From: UBA5336 sp039818165
Lineage (GTDB): Bacteria > Pseudomonadota > Alphaproteobacteria > Caulobacterales > Hyphomonadaceae
DNA: 64,000 nucleotides
Direction: 5' to 3'
Assembly (NCBI GenBank): GCA_039818165.1
Contig: JBCBUL010000002.1
Coordinates: 62,001-126,000, forward strand
Shown: positions 43,299-52,283 of the stretch, piece after piece
How the letters are laid out: every line of letters starts with the position of its first letter
Numbering within the stretch: the stretch's first letter is position 1
The notes under the pieces: generated by a model
Told to the model about the DNA's origin: nothing
Databases searched by the model: none
The model's input: the letters and a program-made list of their open reading frames with translations, nothing else
Program-made: the position numbers and the translations under genes

Positions 43299-44551
43299 GC
43301 CATCAATGCCTTGATCCGCGCCGCGTCTATCCGACCATCGGCAACCCGATTCAGCAGCAACGCTGAGAGGCTTGCGCGTTCAGAGAAACTGTCGGTGACC
43401 ACGAATTCTTCCGCGGAATGGATACGCCCGCCACGCACGCCAAGCGTATCAACGTTCGGAACGCCTGCCGCAAAAATATTGTTTCCTTCGCAAACACCGC
43501 CCGTGTCCTGGAAGGTGATTTCAAGACCGAGCGCTTTGCCTGTCCCGCTCACGGCATCGAAGAGCGCCTGCTGAGCAGCGTTTCTGGGTTTGGGCGGGCG
43601 ATAAAAGCCGCCATGCAAGTGGCCGGAAATGCCGTCACGTGCTTTCGCCTCAATCAGCAAAAGATCTACCTGGGTTTGCGCCCATTTAGCCGCGTCCTCG
43701 TCAGGCGCGCGCGCGCCGAACCGAACCACGGCGAGGTCCGGCACAATGTTCACCGCACTGCCGCCATCAATCGCGCCGACATTAAATGTCACGCCATGCT
43801 CATTACCGTTGAGCCGCTCAAGCCCAAGCACGAGGGCCGCCGCCGCTTCCAGAGCGCTGCGACCGTCTTCCTTGGCTCGACCCGCATGAGCCGCGCGGCC
43901 ATGGAGCACAATGTCGTAGACAGCTGAGCCCTTGCGCCCGCCACTCATCGCACCGGATTCCATGGCGGGTTCGTAGGTCATACCGATCAGAGCGCCTGAC
44001 TGGGCGGCTTCTGTCAGGGCGTGGGCACTGGCGAAGTTGCCGATTTCCTCATCGGGCGTCACCACGATCTGGTACCCAACCCGGTCTTTCAAGGGTCCAG
44101 CCTCAAACGCCTTGAGCGCCTCAAGCATAACAACAAGACCGCCCTTCATATCCGCAAGGCCAGGCCCGTTCAGTTTTCCACCGCCGATATCGGTAACATC
44201 AGTAAAAGTGCCATCGGGAAATACGGTGTCGTAGTGGCCGCTCATGACCACTTGCACGGGCGCATCGGGGCGAGATTTCACCCGCAGCACCGGACCCGTT
44301 TCGATTGTAAGCGCCTCGCCCTTGTTCGTAATCGTATCAAAGGGTTTCGCGGTTTCCAGCTCTATCTCGGCGTCGAGCTCGCTATAGGCATCCGCCAGCG
44401 TCGGTGCGAACGCTTTCAGGCCTTCGCTATTCCAACTGCCAGTATTGACCTTGGACCACGCCACCGTGCGCTCAACCATATGGCCATTGGCATCTTCCAG
44501 GCGCTCTCGCGCGGCTTCATCCTCGCGGGAAAGACTCGATAGTTTATCCAT
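43295..44551 (-). CDS. M20 family metallohydrolase, probable succinylglutamate desuccinylase replacement
   Basis: A 418-aa zinc-dependent M20 enzyme of the carboxypeptidase G2 type. Metal and catalytic residues are visible: HYD in VMSGHYDTVFP, Asp in GPGLADMKGG, the Glu pair in VTPDEEIGNF, and a late His in GGRIHSAEEF. The central lid domain has GRAAHAGRAKEDGRSALEAAA. As first gene of an ast operon with no M14-type AstE, it may cleave succinylglutamate to glutamate and succinate. DapE shows that M20 enzymes can remove succinyl groups. This role is an inference; another amidohydrolase substrate is possible. Confidence 0.85.
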   Translation of the reverse strand: MDKLSSLSREDEAARERLEDANGHMVERTVAWSKVNTGSWNSEGLKAFAPTLADAYSELDAEIELETAKPFDTITNKGEALTIETGPVLRVKSRPDAPVQVVMSGHYDTVFPDGTFTDVTDIGGGKLNGPGLADMKGGLVVMLEALKAFEAGPLKDRVGYQIVVTPDEEIGNFASAHALTEAAQSGALIGMTYEPAMESGAMSGGRKGSAVYDIVLHGRAAHAGRAKEDGRSALEAAAALVLGLERLNGNEHGVTFNVGAIDGGSAVNIVPDLAVVRFGARAPDEDAAKWAQTQVDLLLIEAKARDGISGHLHGGFYRPPKPRNAAQQALFDAVSGTGKALGLEITFQDTGGVCEGNNIFAAGVPNVDTLGVRGGRIHSAEEFVVTDSFSERASLSALLLNRVADGRIDAARIKALMA

Positions 44552-44707
44552 AGTCAGTCTGGTTCCATGCCCCTGCTAGGCTTTCAACCCCCAGCACGTG
44601 TTGCAGCGCAACAACAGCGCCCGAAATCGTACAGTTCAGGGGCTGGCATGTGTCGTCGGACAAGGACAAATGCGCGTCACCACGCGAATTCCAGAAAGGA
44701 CACTGCG

Positions 44708-45457
44708 ATGACTATCTTGAAGAAAACCCTGACAGCGCTCGCTGCAGGTTTAATCATGACAGGTGGCCCGGCTTTTGCCCAGGATGCGACCTGGACCGGG
44801 GAAGGCGCATTCAACGCTGGCGTCACCTCCGGCAACACGGACACAACCGATCTCGGCCTTGGATTATCCCTGGCCCGTGAAACGCAGGTCTGGAAAACCG
44901 CTCTGGATGCCCAGGCGGATTTTGGTGAAACAGACGGCGAGGAAACCAAGAACCGCATTTTCCTTGCGGGCCAGCTCGACCGCCAGATCAATGACCGGCT
45001 CTATGGGTTTGGCCGCGTCTCTTACGAAACCGATGAGTTTTCCGGCTTTGAGAACCGGGCATTCGTCGGTGGCGGGCTCGGCTACCAAGTGATCGAAAGC
45101 GACGCCACGACCTGGTCGTTGGAAGGCGGCCCAGGCCTGCGTGTTGATGAAGTGCGCGCTTTCACCGTTGATGACGTCACCACGCCCGCAGAAACGGTCG
45201 AAAGCTTTTCCGTGTTCGCGGCCTCGAACTTCGCGCATGCGTTCAACGACAATGTGTCATTCACAAATGACACCGACGTCCTGGCGGCGGAAGAAACCAC
45301 CCAGATCATCAATGTCACCGCCCTCACGGCGAAACTGACCGATGCGTTCTCTGCGCGAGTGTCACTAGACGTGCGCCACGACACCGATCCACCCATCGGA
45401 TTTGAGTCCACCGACACAGCCACACGCATTGCACTCGTCTATGCAATCGGCGGATAA
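44708..45457 (+). CDS. DUF481 family outer-membrane beta-barrel protein
   Basis: A 249-aa protein from ATG 44708, with AAAGGA eight bases upstream and a signal peptide (LKKTLTALAAGLIMTGGPAFAQ). The mature protein opens WTGEGAFNAGVTSGNTDTTDLGLGL, the typical DUF481/YdiY salt-stress outer-membrane start. It continues as alternating amphipathic strands, ending TATRIALVYAIGG. The longer frame to 44567 has no signal peptide. It is followed by a strong terminator. It is probably monocistronic. The transported solute is unknown. Confidence 0.85.
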   Translation: MTILKKTLTALAAGLIMTGGPAFAQDATWTGEGAFNAGVTSGNTDTTDLGLGLSLARETQVWKTALDAQADFGETDGEETKNRIFLAGQLDRQINDRLYGFGRVSYETDEFSGFENRAFVGGGLGYQVIESDATTWSLEGGPGLRVDEVRAFTVDDVTTPAETVESFSVFAASNFAHAFNDNVSFTNDTDVLAAEETTQIINVTALTAKLTDAFSARVSLDVRHDTDPPIGFESTDTATRIALVYAIGG

Positions 45458-45484
45458 GCCACCACGCCATGACGGACCGTCGAG

Positions 45485-45514
45485 AGCCCCGGTCATCTGG
45501 CCGGGGCTTTTAAT
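45485..45514. terminator. Bidirectional intrinsic terminator
   Basis: AGCCCCGG (45485-45492) and CCGGGGCT (45501-45508) form a perfect 8-bp stem followed by TTTAATTT on the plus strand. It lies between the convergent DUF481 and MATE genes. It is strongest for the plus-strand transcript. Confidence 0.8.
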
Positions 45515-46924
45515 TTAGGAGCGCGGCCAATTAAACGGTGCTTCAGCCCTGCGCCGGAGCACGGGGAATTTGAAGCCCTTGTCGGGGTCTGACCGACCAT
45601 CTTCGAAACGGTTCACCAGACGATAAGCCAGCCAGAATCCCAGAATGCCGAAGAGAACACCTCCAAGCGCCTGGCCGATGAGAACACCCGGCGCCCCGCC
45701 GATCTGCCCGCCGACATAGATGAAGGGCACCACGCCGATTGTGTTCTTGCCCCAGTTCAACGCAGTCGAAAAAAGTGGCCGCCGAAGATTGTTGAAGGCT
45801 GCGTTGGAGACAAACAGAGTTCCGTTGAAGATGAAGAGAGGGGCTACGACGAGGGCAAACCAGAAGATGATTTCGGCGCCCTCATCGCTAAGGCTGAATC
45901 CGCGCGAGATCGCGCCATGGCCAATGAGAAGGACGATCCAGATCATCAGAACATAGGCGCCCGCAAACTGGATCGCGCGAACCAGAGTCGCCCTCACCCG
46001 GTCAAATTGTTTCGCGCCGAAGTTCTGGCCGATGATGGGCCCCACAGCGCCCGACAAAGCGAAGATCACGCAGAACGCCAGCGGGGTCAGTCTGCCCGCC
46101 ACCGCCATCGCCGCCACGGCAGCGTCACCAAACTCGGCTATCATGCGCGTGACAAAGCCGTTTCCAATCGGCGTTGCCACATTGGTGAGCATGGCGGGCG
46201 CGGCAATGGCAACAATGGGTTTCAAGTCGCCGAAAAACCGTTGCGGATCGAACGGGGCGAGCCCGCCATAATGCTTGAAAATGGGATAAAGCGCGACGCA
46301 CATGGTCGCCACCCTGGCGCAAACAGAGGCGTAAGCCGCGCCATCAAGGCCAAGCCCAAGCGCAAAGATGAAGATCGGATCGAGGATCGCGTTTACTGCG
46401 CCAGCTGCGAGCGTCACCGTCATGGCGCGTCGGGCATCGCCATGGGCACGCAGCAGGCCGCTCGCCATCATTCCGATGGCGCCAATTGGCATGGCTGACA
46501 CCACAATCCTGAAATAGCCCACACCCAACTCAGCAGTCCGACCGGTCGCCCCAATCAGCGCGAGCAGAGCCGGTGCGAAGACCCAGCACGCCACAGCGAG
46601 TATGGATGTAATCGCAATTCCAAAGGCAATAACGCTGGTCGCGATGCGCCGAGCTTCATCCGGCTTTCCCTGGCCCAAGCGCTGAGCAACGAGGGCACTG
46701 GTGGCAATGGTCATGCCGATGGACACCGAAAAGGTGAAGAAGAGCACCGTGCCCGCAAAGCCAACGGCGGCGGCCAGTTCCTGCTCCCCGAGCATGGAAA
46801 TGAAAAGCAGGTCCACAAAATCGACCAGGAAGATGGACACGAGCCCGATGCTGGCCGACGCCGACATAATCGAGACATGGCGCAGCAGATTGCCTTCAAG
46901 GAACTTGGCCTGGGCGTTGGACAT
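45515..46924 (-). CDS. MATE family efflux transporter
   Basis: A 469-aa membrane protein with about twelve TM helices in two homologous halves. Half-start motifs are visible: VDFVDLLFISMLGEQELAAAVGFAGTVLFF in half one and PIGNGFVTRMIAEFGDAAVAAMAVAGRL in half two. Na+ or H+ coupled export of cationic drugs or metabolites is the usual role. No adjacent regulator was found. A second MATE gene lies at 62175. Confidence 0.9.
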   Translation of the reverse strand: MSNAQAKFLEGNLLRHVSIMSASASIGLVSIFLVDFVDLLFISMLGEQELAAAVGFAGTVLFFTFSVSIGMTIATSALVAQRLGQGKPDEARRIATSVIAFGIAITSILAVACWVFAPALLALIGATGRTAELGVGYFRIVVSAMPIGAIGMMASGLLRAHGDARRAMTVTLAAGAVNAILDPIFIFALGLGLDGAAYASVCARVATMCVALYPIFKHYGGLAPFDPQRFFGDLKPIVAIAAPAMLTNVATPIGNGFVTRMIAEFGDAAVAAMAVAGRLTPLAFCVIFALSGAVGPIIGQNFGAKQFDRVRATLVRAIQFAGAYVLMIWIVLLIGHGAISRGFSLSDEGAEIIFWFALVVAPLFIFNGTLFVSNAAFNNLRRPLFSTALNWGKNTIGVVPFIYVGGQIGGAPGVLIGQALGGVLFGILGFWLAYRLVNRFEDGRSDPDKGFKFPVLRRRAEAPFNWPRS

Positions 46925-47054
46925 GGGCGTTCCTTCGAGGCGAGCCTGCCAGCCCTACATGAGATCGCAACCGTACGTCGACAAGGAAGTCACCGCGCCG
47001 CCGTTGGTGAGGTGTTTCCAGAACGCGGACTCATTCCTTGCTGAGCTCAGGCAC

Positions 47055-47092
47055 AAAAAAACGCCGCGCCCCAAGAAGGTCACGGCGTTTCT
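47055..47092 (-). terminator. Intrinsic terminator of the divK-pleD-rnr-NUDIX-rpmG run
   Basis: Read on the minus strand, AAACGCCG (47090-47083) pairs with CGGCGTTT (47066-47059) and continues into a seven-T run (47061-47055). It starts about 24 bp past the rpmG stop. Confidence 0.8.
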
Positions 47093-47113
47093 TAATGTGA
47101 ATTCGAGGCAAAC

Positions 47114-47281
47114 CTACTTGATCTTGCCTTCCTTGAATTCCACGTGTTTGCGCGCAACCGGGTCATACTTTTTCAGCACCAGCTTTTCAGTGATGTTGCG
47201 CGGGTTCTTTTTGGTCACGTAGAAGAAGCCCGTTCCCGCAGTCGAGTTCAGGCGAATTTTGATCGTGGCGGGTTTGGCCAT
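47114..47281 (-). CDS. rpmG: 50S ribosomal protein L33
   Basis: A 55-aa protein from ATG 47281. MAKPATIKIRLNSTAGTGFFYVTKKNPRN and KKYDPVARKHVEFKEGKIK are the canonical alphaproteobacterial L33 sequence. It lacks the Cys pairs of the zinc-binding L33 form, so it is the zinc-free version. The last gene of the run, 75 bp after the NUDIX gene, followed by a terminator. Confidence 0.96.
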   Translation of the reverse strand: MAKPATIKIRLNSTAGTGFFYVTKKNPRNITEKLVLKKYDPVARKHVEFKEGKIK

Positions 47282-47356
47282 GGGTCGGGCTCGCGGTGTT
47301 TGTGTGAAACTGTCGAAAGCGCGTCTAATGACGCCCCGCCCCGACGAAGTCAACCG

Positions 47357-48082
47357 CTAAAGGCGGTCCATCTGGTGACCAGAACGGCTCCAGCGCAAAT
47401 AGGCCGGCCCGCCCGCCTCTCGCCCGTCAAGGCGCGCCTCGATTTCGCCGAGCATGAACCGGGTCACAGATGGCAAATCCAGACCAATCGCGTCGTTCAA
47501 CGTCACCCATTGAAGGTCCGAGAGCTCCGCTCCATCCTGGGGCGGACGCTCATCGATCAACAGGTCCTCGGCAAACCCAAAAAAGAACCGCGCATCGAAC
47601 CGTTTCGGCCTGTAAGGCGGCGTGACCGCCCGTCCGAAAAACCAGAGCTTCTCAAGACACGGGGCAGCGCCGAGCGCGTAGTAATCGCCCCACCCCTCCG
47701 GCCGCGCCCCGCCGATGTCGCGCGCTTTTCCCACGATGAGCCCGGTCTCCTCAAATGTCTCGCGAATGGCGGTCAGTGCAAACGACCGGGGAGTCCGCCG
47801 ACACTTGATCTGAAGTTTGGCAGCTGTCTTCGGATGCAACTCGGTCAGGCTGGGCGCTCTGCCGTCCTGGGGATCAACGCGGCCGCCTGGAAAGACATAT
47901 TTGTCCGGCATGAAAGCATGTTTGCCAGATCGCTTGCCCATCAAGACCCGGGGTTGGCTTTCGTCACGGCGCAAAAGGATCAATGTGGCCGCGTCTTTTG
48001 GTCGAGGACTCGGACGGCCACGCTCAACCACATCGCCTTCGTCTTCCTTGTCATACGCCGAGCCGAGCATCTTTTCTGCCAT
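47357..48082 (-). CDS. NUDIX hydrolase
   Basis: A 241-aa protein. ATG 48082 overlaps the rnr stop (TGATG); GTG 48085 is an alternative. The family start TLILLRRDESQPRVLMGKRSGKH and FPGGRVDPQDGRAP are followed by the NUDIX helix AIRETFEETGLIVG with its metal-binding Glu residues. The insert between GG and REtfEE is longer than in MutT, as in NUDT7/NUDT19-like enzymes. It likely cleaves a nucleoside-diphosphate-linked compound. It lies between rnr and rpmG. Confidence 0.85.
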   Translation of the reverse strand: MAEKMLGSAYDKEDEGDVVERGRPSPRPKDAATLILLRRDESQPRVLMGKRSGKHAFMPDKYVFPGGRVDPQDGRAPSLTELHPKTAAKLQIKCRRTPRSFALTAIRETFEETGLIVGKARDIGGARPEGWGDYYALGAAPCLEKLWFFGRAVTPPYRPKRFDARFFFGFAEDLLIDERPPQDGAELSDLQWVTLNDAIGLDLPSVTRFMLGEIEARLDGREAGGPAYLRWSRSGHQMDRL

Positions 48083-50328
48083 CACCGGCCCCGCTTCTTA
48101 CCACGCTTTCCGGGCTTGCCACGCGGCGCCACACGTTTTCCGCTTCGGCGATTGTCTCGCTGATCTGGCAATTTCTCCCCCTTTGCCCTTGGCTTGGGAG
48201 GCGACAACATCTCCAGGAGCAATCCACCCTGCAGCGGCGCGACTTCGCGCAGCCGCACGGATACAATCTGTCCGAGACCAAAGTGCTTTCCCGATCGGCG
48301 CGCCGTGACCCGCATGGCGCCCTCATCAAATACCCAGAAATCATCGGAAAGGCTCGAGATCGGGACAAACCCATCGGCTGCGGTTTCCGCGAGACGGACA
48401 AAGAGCCCGGCTTTTGTGACGCCTGTGATACGGCCTTCGAAGTCGGCTCCGATACGGTCTTCCAGAAAAAGAGCGAGATAGCGGTCTGTGGCATCGCGCT
48501 CAGCCGCCATGGAACGGCGCTCTGTCTCCGTTATGTGGCTGGCAATTTCTTCAAGCCGCGCCGCGCTTTCTTTTGCCAATCCTTCCGGTCCAAGGTCGAG
48601 CGCCGAAATCAGTGCCCGGTGGACGATCAAGTCTGCGTAGCGCCGGATCGGCGACGTGAAATGGGCGTAACGCGCAAGGTTCAAGCCGAAATGGCCCAGA
48701 TTTTCTGGCGCATAGACCGCCTGGGCTTGGCTGCGCAGAACAATCTCCGTCACCACATCGGCCGTGTCCGATCCCTCAGCATCCGAAAGTAGGCGGTTGA
48801 ACCGATGGGTCTGGGGCCGCTCTCCGAGGGACCATTTGATATCCAGTGTGCGCAGGAATTCTGCCAGTGCTGCGAGTTTGGCGTCCGACGGCTGGTCGTG
48901 GACCCGGTAAACCAAGGGATGGCGCGCCTTCTCAAGGCTTTCTGCCGCCGCCACATTTGCCTGGATCATGAACTCTTCGATCAATTTGTGAGCGTCAAAC
49001 CGTTCCTTCACGGCGATCTGCCGGATGGTGCCTTCGTCAGCAAATTCGATCCGGCGTTCTGGTAGATCGAGTTCCAGCGGCCCACGCGTCTCCCGCGCTA
49101 TCTTTACCGCATCATAGGCTCCCCAAAGCGGGCGCAGAACGGTTTCTAACAATGGCGCCGCGCGATCGCTTGGTTTGCCGTCAATGGCCGTTTGAGCTTC
49201 GCTATAGGAGAGGCCCGCCGCCGACTTCATCATTGCGCGAAGAAATCTATGGCTCCGCTTCGTGCCGCTATTGTCGAACTCCATTTCGACGGCAAGGCAG
49301 CGCCGGGGCTGACCTTCTTTCAAACTACAAGCATCCGCAGACAGCTCGAACGGCAACATTGGCACAACCCGGTCTGGGAAGTAGGTCGAGTTGCCCCGCT
49401 TGTACGCCTCACGGTCGAGTGCAGAGCCTTCGGTCACATAGGCTGCAACATCGGCAATCGCGACAATCACACGCCACCCGTCGTCGAGCGCTTCAGCGTA
49501 GACCGCATCATCATGGTCTCGCGCATCGGCGGGGTCGATGGTGATGAGGGGAAGCTGGGTCAGGTCCTCACGCTCGGTCGGCGCAGGCTTTCCGTCGCGC
49601 GCCTGGGTCAGGGCGGCTTCCGGAAACTCCGTTGGAATGCCGTGGGCGTGCAAAGCGATCAGGCTGGCAGCGCGCGGGTCGCCAGACTGGCCAATAACCT
49701 CGATTACCACGGCCCGTTTCGGCCCATAACCACGGGAGACTTTCGGCTTGATCAGCACGAGGTCACCATCTTCGGCGCCCTGGCTGTCGCTGCCCTCTAT
49801 CAGGAAATCGTACTTGTCACGCCGGTCCACGCTTTCCACGCGTCCGCCATGGCGGTTCTTCGTGAACAGTCCAACCACAGGCCGGCTCTCGCGCTTATCG
49901 ATGACCTTGATCGTGAGCGCTTTCAGTCCAGCCGGGGTATCCGCGATCCTGCAAACCGCTCGGTCCCCCACTCCTGGCGCGCTTGCCTGAGACGCGCTTC
50001 GGCCCTTTCCGCGCTTTGCTGCGCCGCCATACACCAAGTCGGGCCCGAAAGGTCCGTCCTGGCCAACGGCCTTACCGATCAGGTCACCGTGTTCATCTAT
50101 TCGCAAAAATTCGACAAGTGTGGTGTTCGGTAGCGTCTCAGGCTTTGCGTATCGCTTGCGCGAGACCTGTTTCACGTCATCGCCCGCTTCCAACTCTTTC
50201 AGCACAGCGCGCAGCCGGGCGCGCCCTTCGCCCTTCACGTTCAAGCCCTTGGCAATTTCTCGCCGCGTCGTGATGTGTGGATTGGCTTCAAGAAACGCCA
50301 ACACGGTCTTTTTATCCGGAAAACTCAT
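48082..50328 (-). CDS. rnr: Ribonuclease R
   Basis: A 748-aa 3'-5' exoribonuclease of the RNB family. ATG 50328 (MSFPDKKTVLAFLEANPHI) is preferred to the upstream GTG. Order: an HTH domain (FLEANPHITTRREIAKGLNVKGEGRARLRAVL), cold-shock region, RNB domain with ITIDPADARDHDDAVYAE (metal Asp cluster), YSEAQTAIDGK and the late AVYAPENLGHFGLNLARYAHFTSPIRRYADLIVHR block, then an S1 domain and a Lys/Arg-rich tail (KPGKRGKKRGR). It degrades structured RNA. It lies 54 bp after pleD. Confidence 0.95.
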   Translation of the reverse strand: MSFPDKKTVLAFLEANPHITTRREIAKGLNVKGEGRARLRAVLKELEAGDDVKQVSRKRYAKPETLPNTTLVEFLRIDEHGDLIGKAVGQDGPFGPDLVYGGAAKRGKGRSASQASAPGVGDRAVCRIADTPAGLKALTIKVIDKRESRPVVGLFTKNRHGGRVESVDRRDKYDFLIEGSDSQGAEDGDLVLIKPKVSRGYGPKRAVVIEVIGQSGDPRAASLIALHAHGIPTEFPEAALTQARDGKPAPTEREDLTQLPLITIDPADARDHDDAVYAEALDDGWRVIVAIADVAAYVTEGSALDREAYKRGNSTYFPDRVVPMLPFELSADACSLKEGQPRRCLAVEMEFDNSGTKRSHRFLRAMMKSAAGLSYSEAQTAIDGKPSDRAAPLLETVLRPLWGAYDAVKIARETRGPLELDLPERRIEFADEGTIRQIAVKERFDAHKLIEEFMIQANVAAAESLEKARHPLVYRVHDQPSDAKLAALAEFLRTLDIKWSLGERPQTHRFNRLLSDAEGSDTADVVTEIVLRSQAQAVYAPENLGHFGLNLARYAHFTSPIRRYADLIVHRALISALDLGPEGLAKESAARLEEIASHITETERRSMAAERDATDRYLALFLEDRIGADFEGRITGVTKAGLFVRLAETAADGFVPISSLSDDFWVFDEGAMRVTARRSGKHFGLGQIVSVRLREVAPLQGGLLLEMLSPPKPRAKGEKLPDQRDNRRSGKRVAPRGKPGKRGKKRGR

Positions 50329-50382
50329 GGCGACGATATAGACCACGAGTCTGCAAAATGCGCGGAGTTTATTCCGAACGGC

Positions 50383-51747
50383 TCAAGCAGCTTCGCTGCA
50401 CACCCGGTTTCGACCTTCACGTTTGGCAGCGTACAGCGCCTTGTCGGCCCGTTTCATCAGATCAGACGGAGTATCTTCAGCGCCACTGAGGACCGAGACG
50501 CCCGCAGAGACCGTCACGTCAATTTTCTGTCCGTCCTGCGCCTCAAAAGGCTCGGCTGCCACGGCTCGGCGTAAACGCTCAGCGGCGACTGCGGCACGAT
50601 CACCAGCCGCATCAGGGACAATGACCAGAAACTCCTCACCGCCATGACGACAGACCACATCATTGGGCCGAACGTTCTCGAGAAGTCGGTTTGATAGGCC
50701 CACGAGCACATCATCGCCGGACGAATGACCATAGGTGTCATTTATCGACTTGAAGTGGTCAATATCGAGGGCAATCAGCGAGAGGGGCACATTGCCGGTC
50801 AGCGAACGCTTCATCAGTTGCTGAAGTTGGCTGATCATGAAGCGGCGATTGTATAGCCCGGTCAGCTGGTCGATGACGGACAATTCCAAACCACGGTCCA
50901 CACGTCGCCGCATGATTTCGATGTATCGGGTGCGCCTCGCTTGTGTGCGAACACGGGCCAGCAATTCCTGAGGCTCGATCGGCATCTGGATCACATCGCT
51001 CGCCCCATATGCCAAGGCTCGTGCGGCCTCACGATTGCTGTGGGGTTCTGCGGCCACAATGATCGAAATCGGGCGGGTCATTTCAGACATTCTGAAATGG
51101 GTACAGATTTTCAGCGGATCATAACTCTGGTCCGAAAGCGCCAGAATAATGATGTCCACGCTGGTTTCCGAAAGGGCCACACCGGATCCCACTTCGGCAA
51201 AGGAATGCACCTCATGACCCGCTGCCCGAAGCAAACTGACAAGACGCTGGGCGCGGCGCTGCCTTTCATCCATGACAAGAATGCGGATGGGGCGATTCAG
51301 CTCTTCTGCTTCCCAGTCATTAAACCCACTGAGCGCTGGGCTGCCCGCCTGGCGTTGACGCAATTCCTGAGCCACAGCGATGTATCGACTGAGCGCTTCA
51401 ATTCGGCAGTTAAGTTGGAAATCGTCAACGGGCTTTGTGATGAAGTCTTCTGCGCCAGCGCTCAGTCCCTTGAGCCTGTCTTCGGCGTCCGTCAGCGCTG
51501 TGACCATCACCACAGGAATGTGTGCTGTCTGGGGTGCAGACTTGAGGATCTGGCAGGCCTCGTAACCGTTCAGCTCCGGCATCATCACGTCTAGCAGGAT
51601 GATTTCCGGGCGTTCTTTCAGGGCCACGTCGATCGCTTCCCGGCCATTCACTGCCTCGAGGACTACATGGAAGTTCGCCTCAAGCTTGCCTTTCAGCACA
51701 CGCCGATTCGCATCGATATCATCTGCGACCAGTATTCGAGCACTCAT
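50383..51747 (-). CDS. pleD: PleD, response-regulator diguanylate cyclase
   Basis: A 454-aa protein, the length of Caulobacter PleD. REC1 (1-~125) has the phosphoacceptor Asp53 in LLDVMMPE and a DD pair at 9-10. REC2 (~150-270) lacks a standard phosphoacceptor, as expected of the adaptor REC. The GGDEF domain starts with DQLTGLYNRRF and has the active RHGGEEF (369-373). The product-inhibition site RxxD is RPND (360-363). It makes c-di-GMP during swarmer-to-stalked differentiation in related bacteria. Its start overlaps the divK stop by 4 bp. Confidence 0.97.
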   Translation of the reverse strand: MSARILVADDIDANRRVLKGKLEANFHVVLEAVNGREAIDVALKERPEIILLDVMMPELNGYEACQILKSAPQTAHIPVVMVTALTDAEDRLKGLSAGAEDFITKPVDDFQLNCRIEALSRYIAVAQELRQRQAGSPALSGFNDWEAEELNRPIRILVMDERQRRAQRLVSLLRAAGHEVHSFAEVGSGVALSETSVDIIILALSDQSYDPLKICTHFRMSEMTRPISIIVAAEPHSNREAARALAYGASDVIQMPIEPQELLARVRTQARRTRYIEIMRRRVDRGLELSVIDQLTGLYNRRFMISQLQQLMKRSLTGNVPLSLIALDIDHFKSINDTYGHSSGDDVLVGLSNRLLENVRPNDVVCRHGGEEFLVIVPDAAGDRAAVAAERLRRAVAAEPFEAQDGQKIDVTVSAGVSVLSGAEDTPSDLMKRADKALYAAKREGRNRVCSEAA

Positions 51748-52136
51748 GCAGCCTGACCCTCGGGGATCAGTTCTTCCACAGCGCGCATGAAGGACCCGAT
51801 CTGGATTGGCTTGGACAAATAGCCCTCACAACCAGCTTCGCGAACCCGTTGCTCGTCGTCGCGCATTGCAAAGGCAGTTACGGCCAGAACGGGAATGTGG
51901 CTGACATCCTCGTCGTCCTTGAGCCAACGGGTGATGTCCAAGCCCGAGACCTCAGGCAACTGGATGTCCATGATGATCAGGTTTGGCTGTTCTCCGCGGG
52001 CGATTTCCATCACCTTCGCACCATCTCGGCACTGGAATGTTTTGTAGCCGAATGAGTCGAGGAGATCGCAGAATAGTCTCATGTTCAGCTCGTTGTCCTC
52101 GACGACGAGAACCGATTTCGCGGGCGCATTAGACAT
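51744..52136 (-). CDS. divK: DivK single-domain response regulator
   Basis: A 130-aa receiver from ATG 52136. VLVVEDNELNMRLFCDLL, the phosphoacceptor Asp57 in LIIMDIQLPEVSG, VTAFAM and LSKPI closely match Caulobacter DivK. In Caulobacter DivK is phosphorylated by DivJ and dephosphorylated by PleC. It lowers CtrA activity through DivL-CckA and activates PleD. The longer frame to 52157 is rejected because MSNAPAKSV fits the family start. Upstream is a CtrA-like box. Confidence 0.97.
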   Translation of the reverse strand: MSNAPAKSVLVVEDNELNMRLFCDLLDSFGYKTFQCRDGAKVMEIARGEQPNLIIMDIQLPEVSGLDITRWLKDDEDVSHIPVLAVTAFAMRDDEQRVREAGCEGYLSKPIQIGSFMRAVEELIPEGQAA

Positions 52137-52208
52137 GGCGAGCGCTCTGTTCCTCATGGCGAATCGATCCTGCCGACCGTCTACTCTTCGCCGCAGTCCT
52201 AGCCCCGA

Positions 52209-52228
52209 GAGTCTTAACCCTTGTTTAC
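52209..52228 (-). promoter_or_regulatory. CtrA-like box with adjoining CcrM (GANTC) site upstream of divK
   Basis: TTAA-N7-TTAC (52214-52228) matches seven of eight bases of the CtrA consensus TTAA-N7-TTAA. A GAGTC methylation site (52209-52213) abuts it, and another GAATC is at 52161-52165. The box lies about 78 bp before the divK start. divK is a known CtrA target in Caulobacter; control here is inferred. Confidence 0.6.
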
Positions 52229-52283
52229 GGGAGCAGTTCTCACAAGTAGTTTAGCGCAGTGAACAAAGAGTGACCACGAAAAG

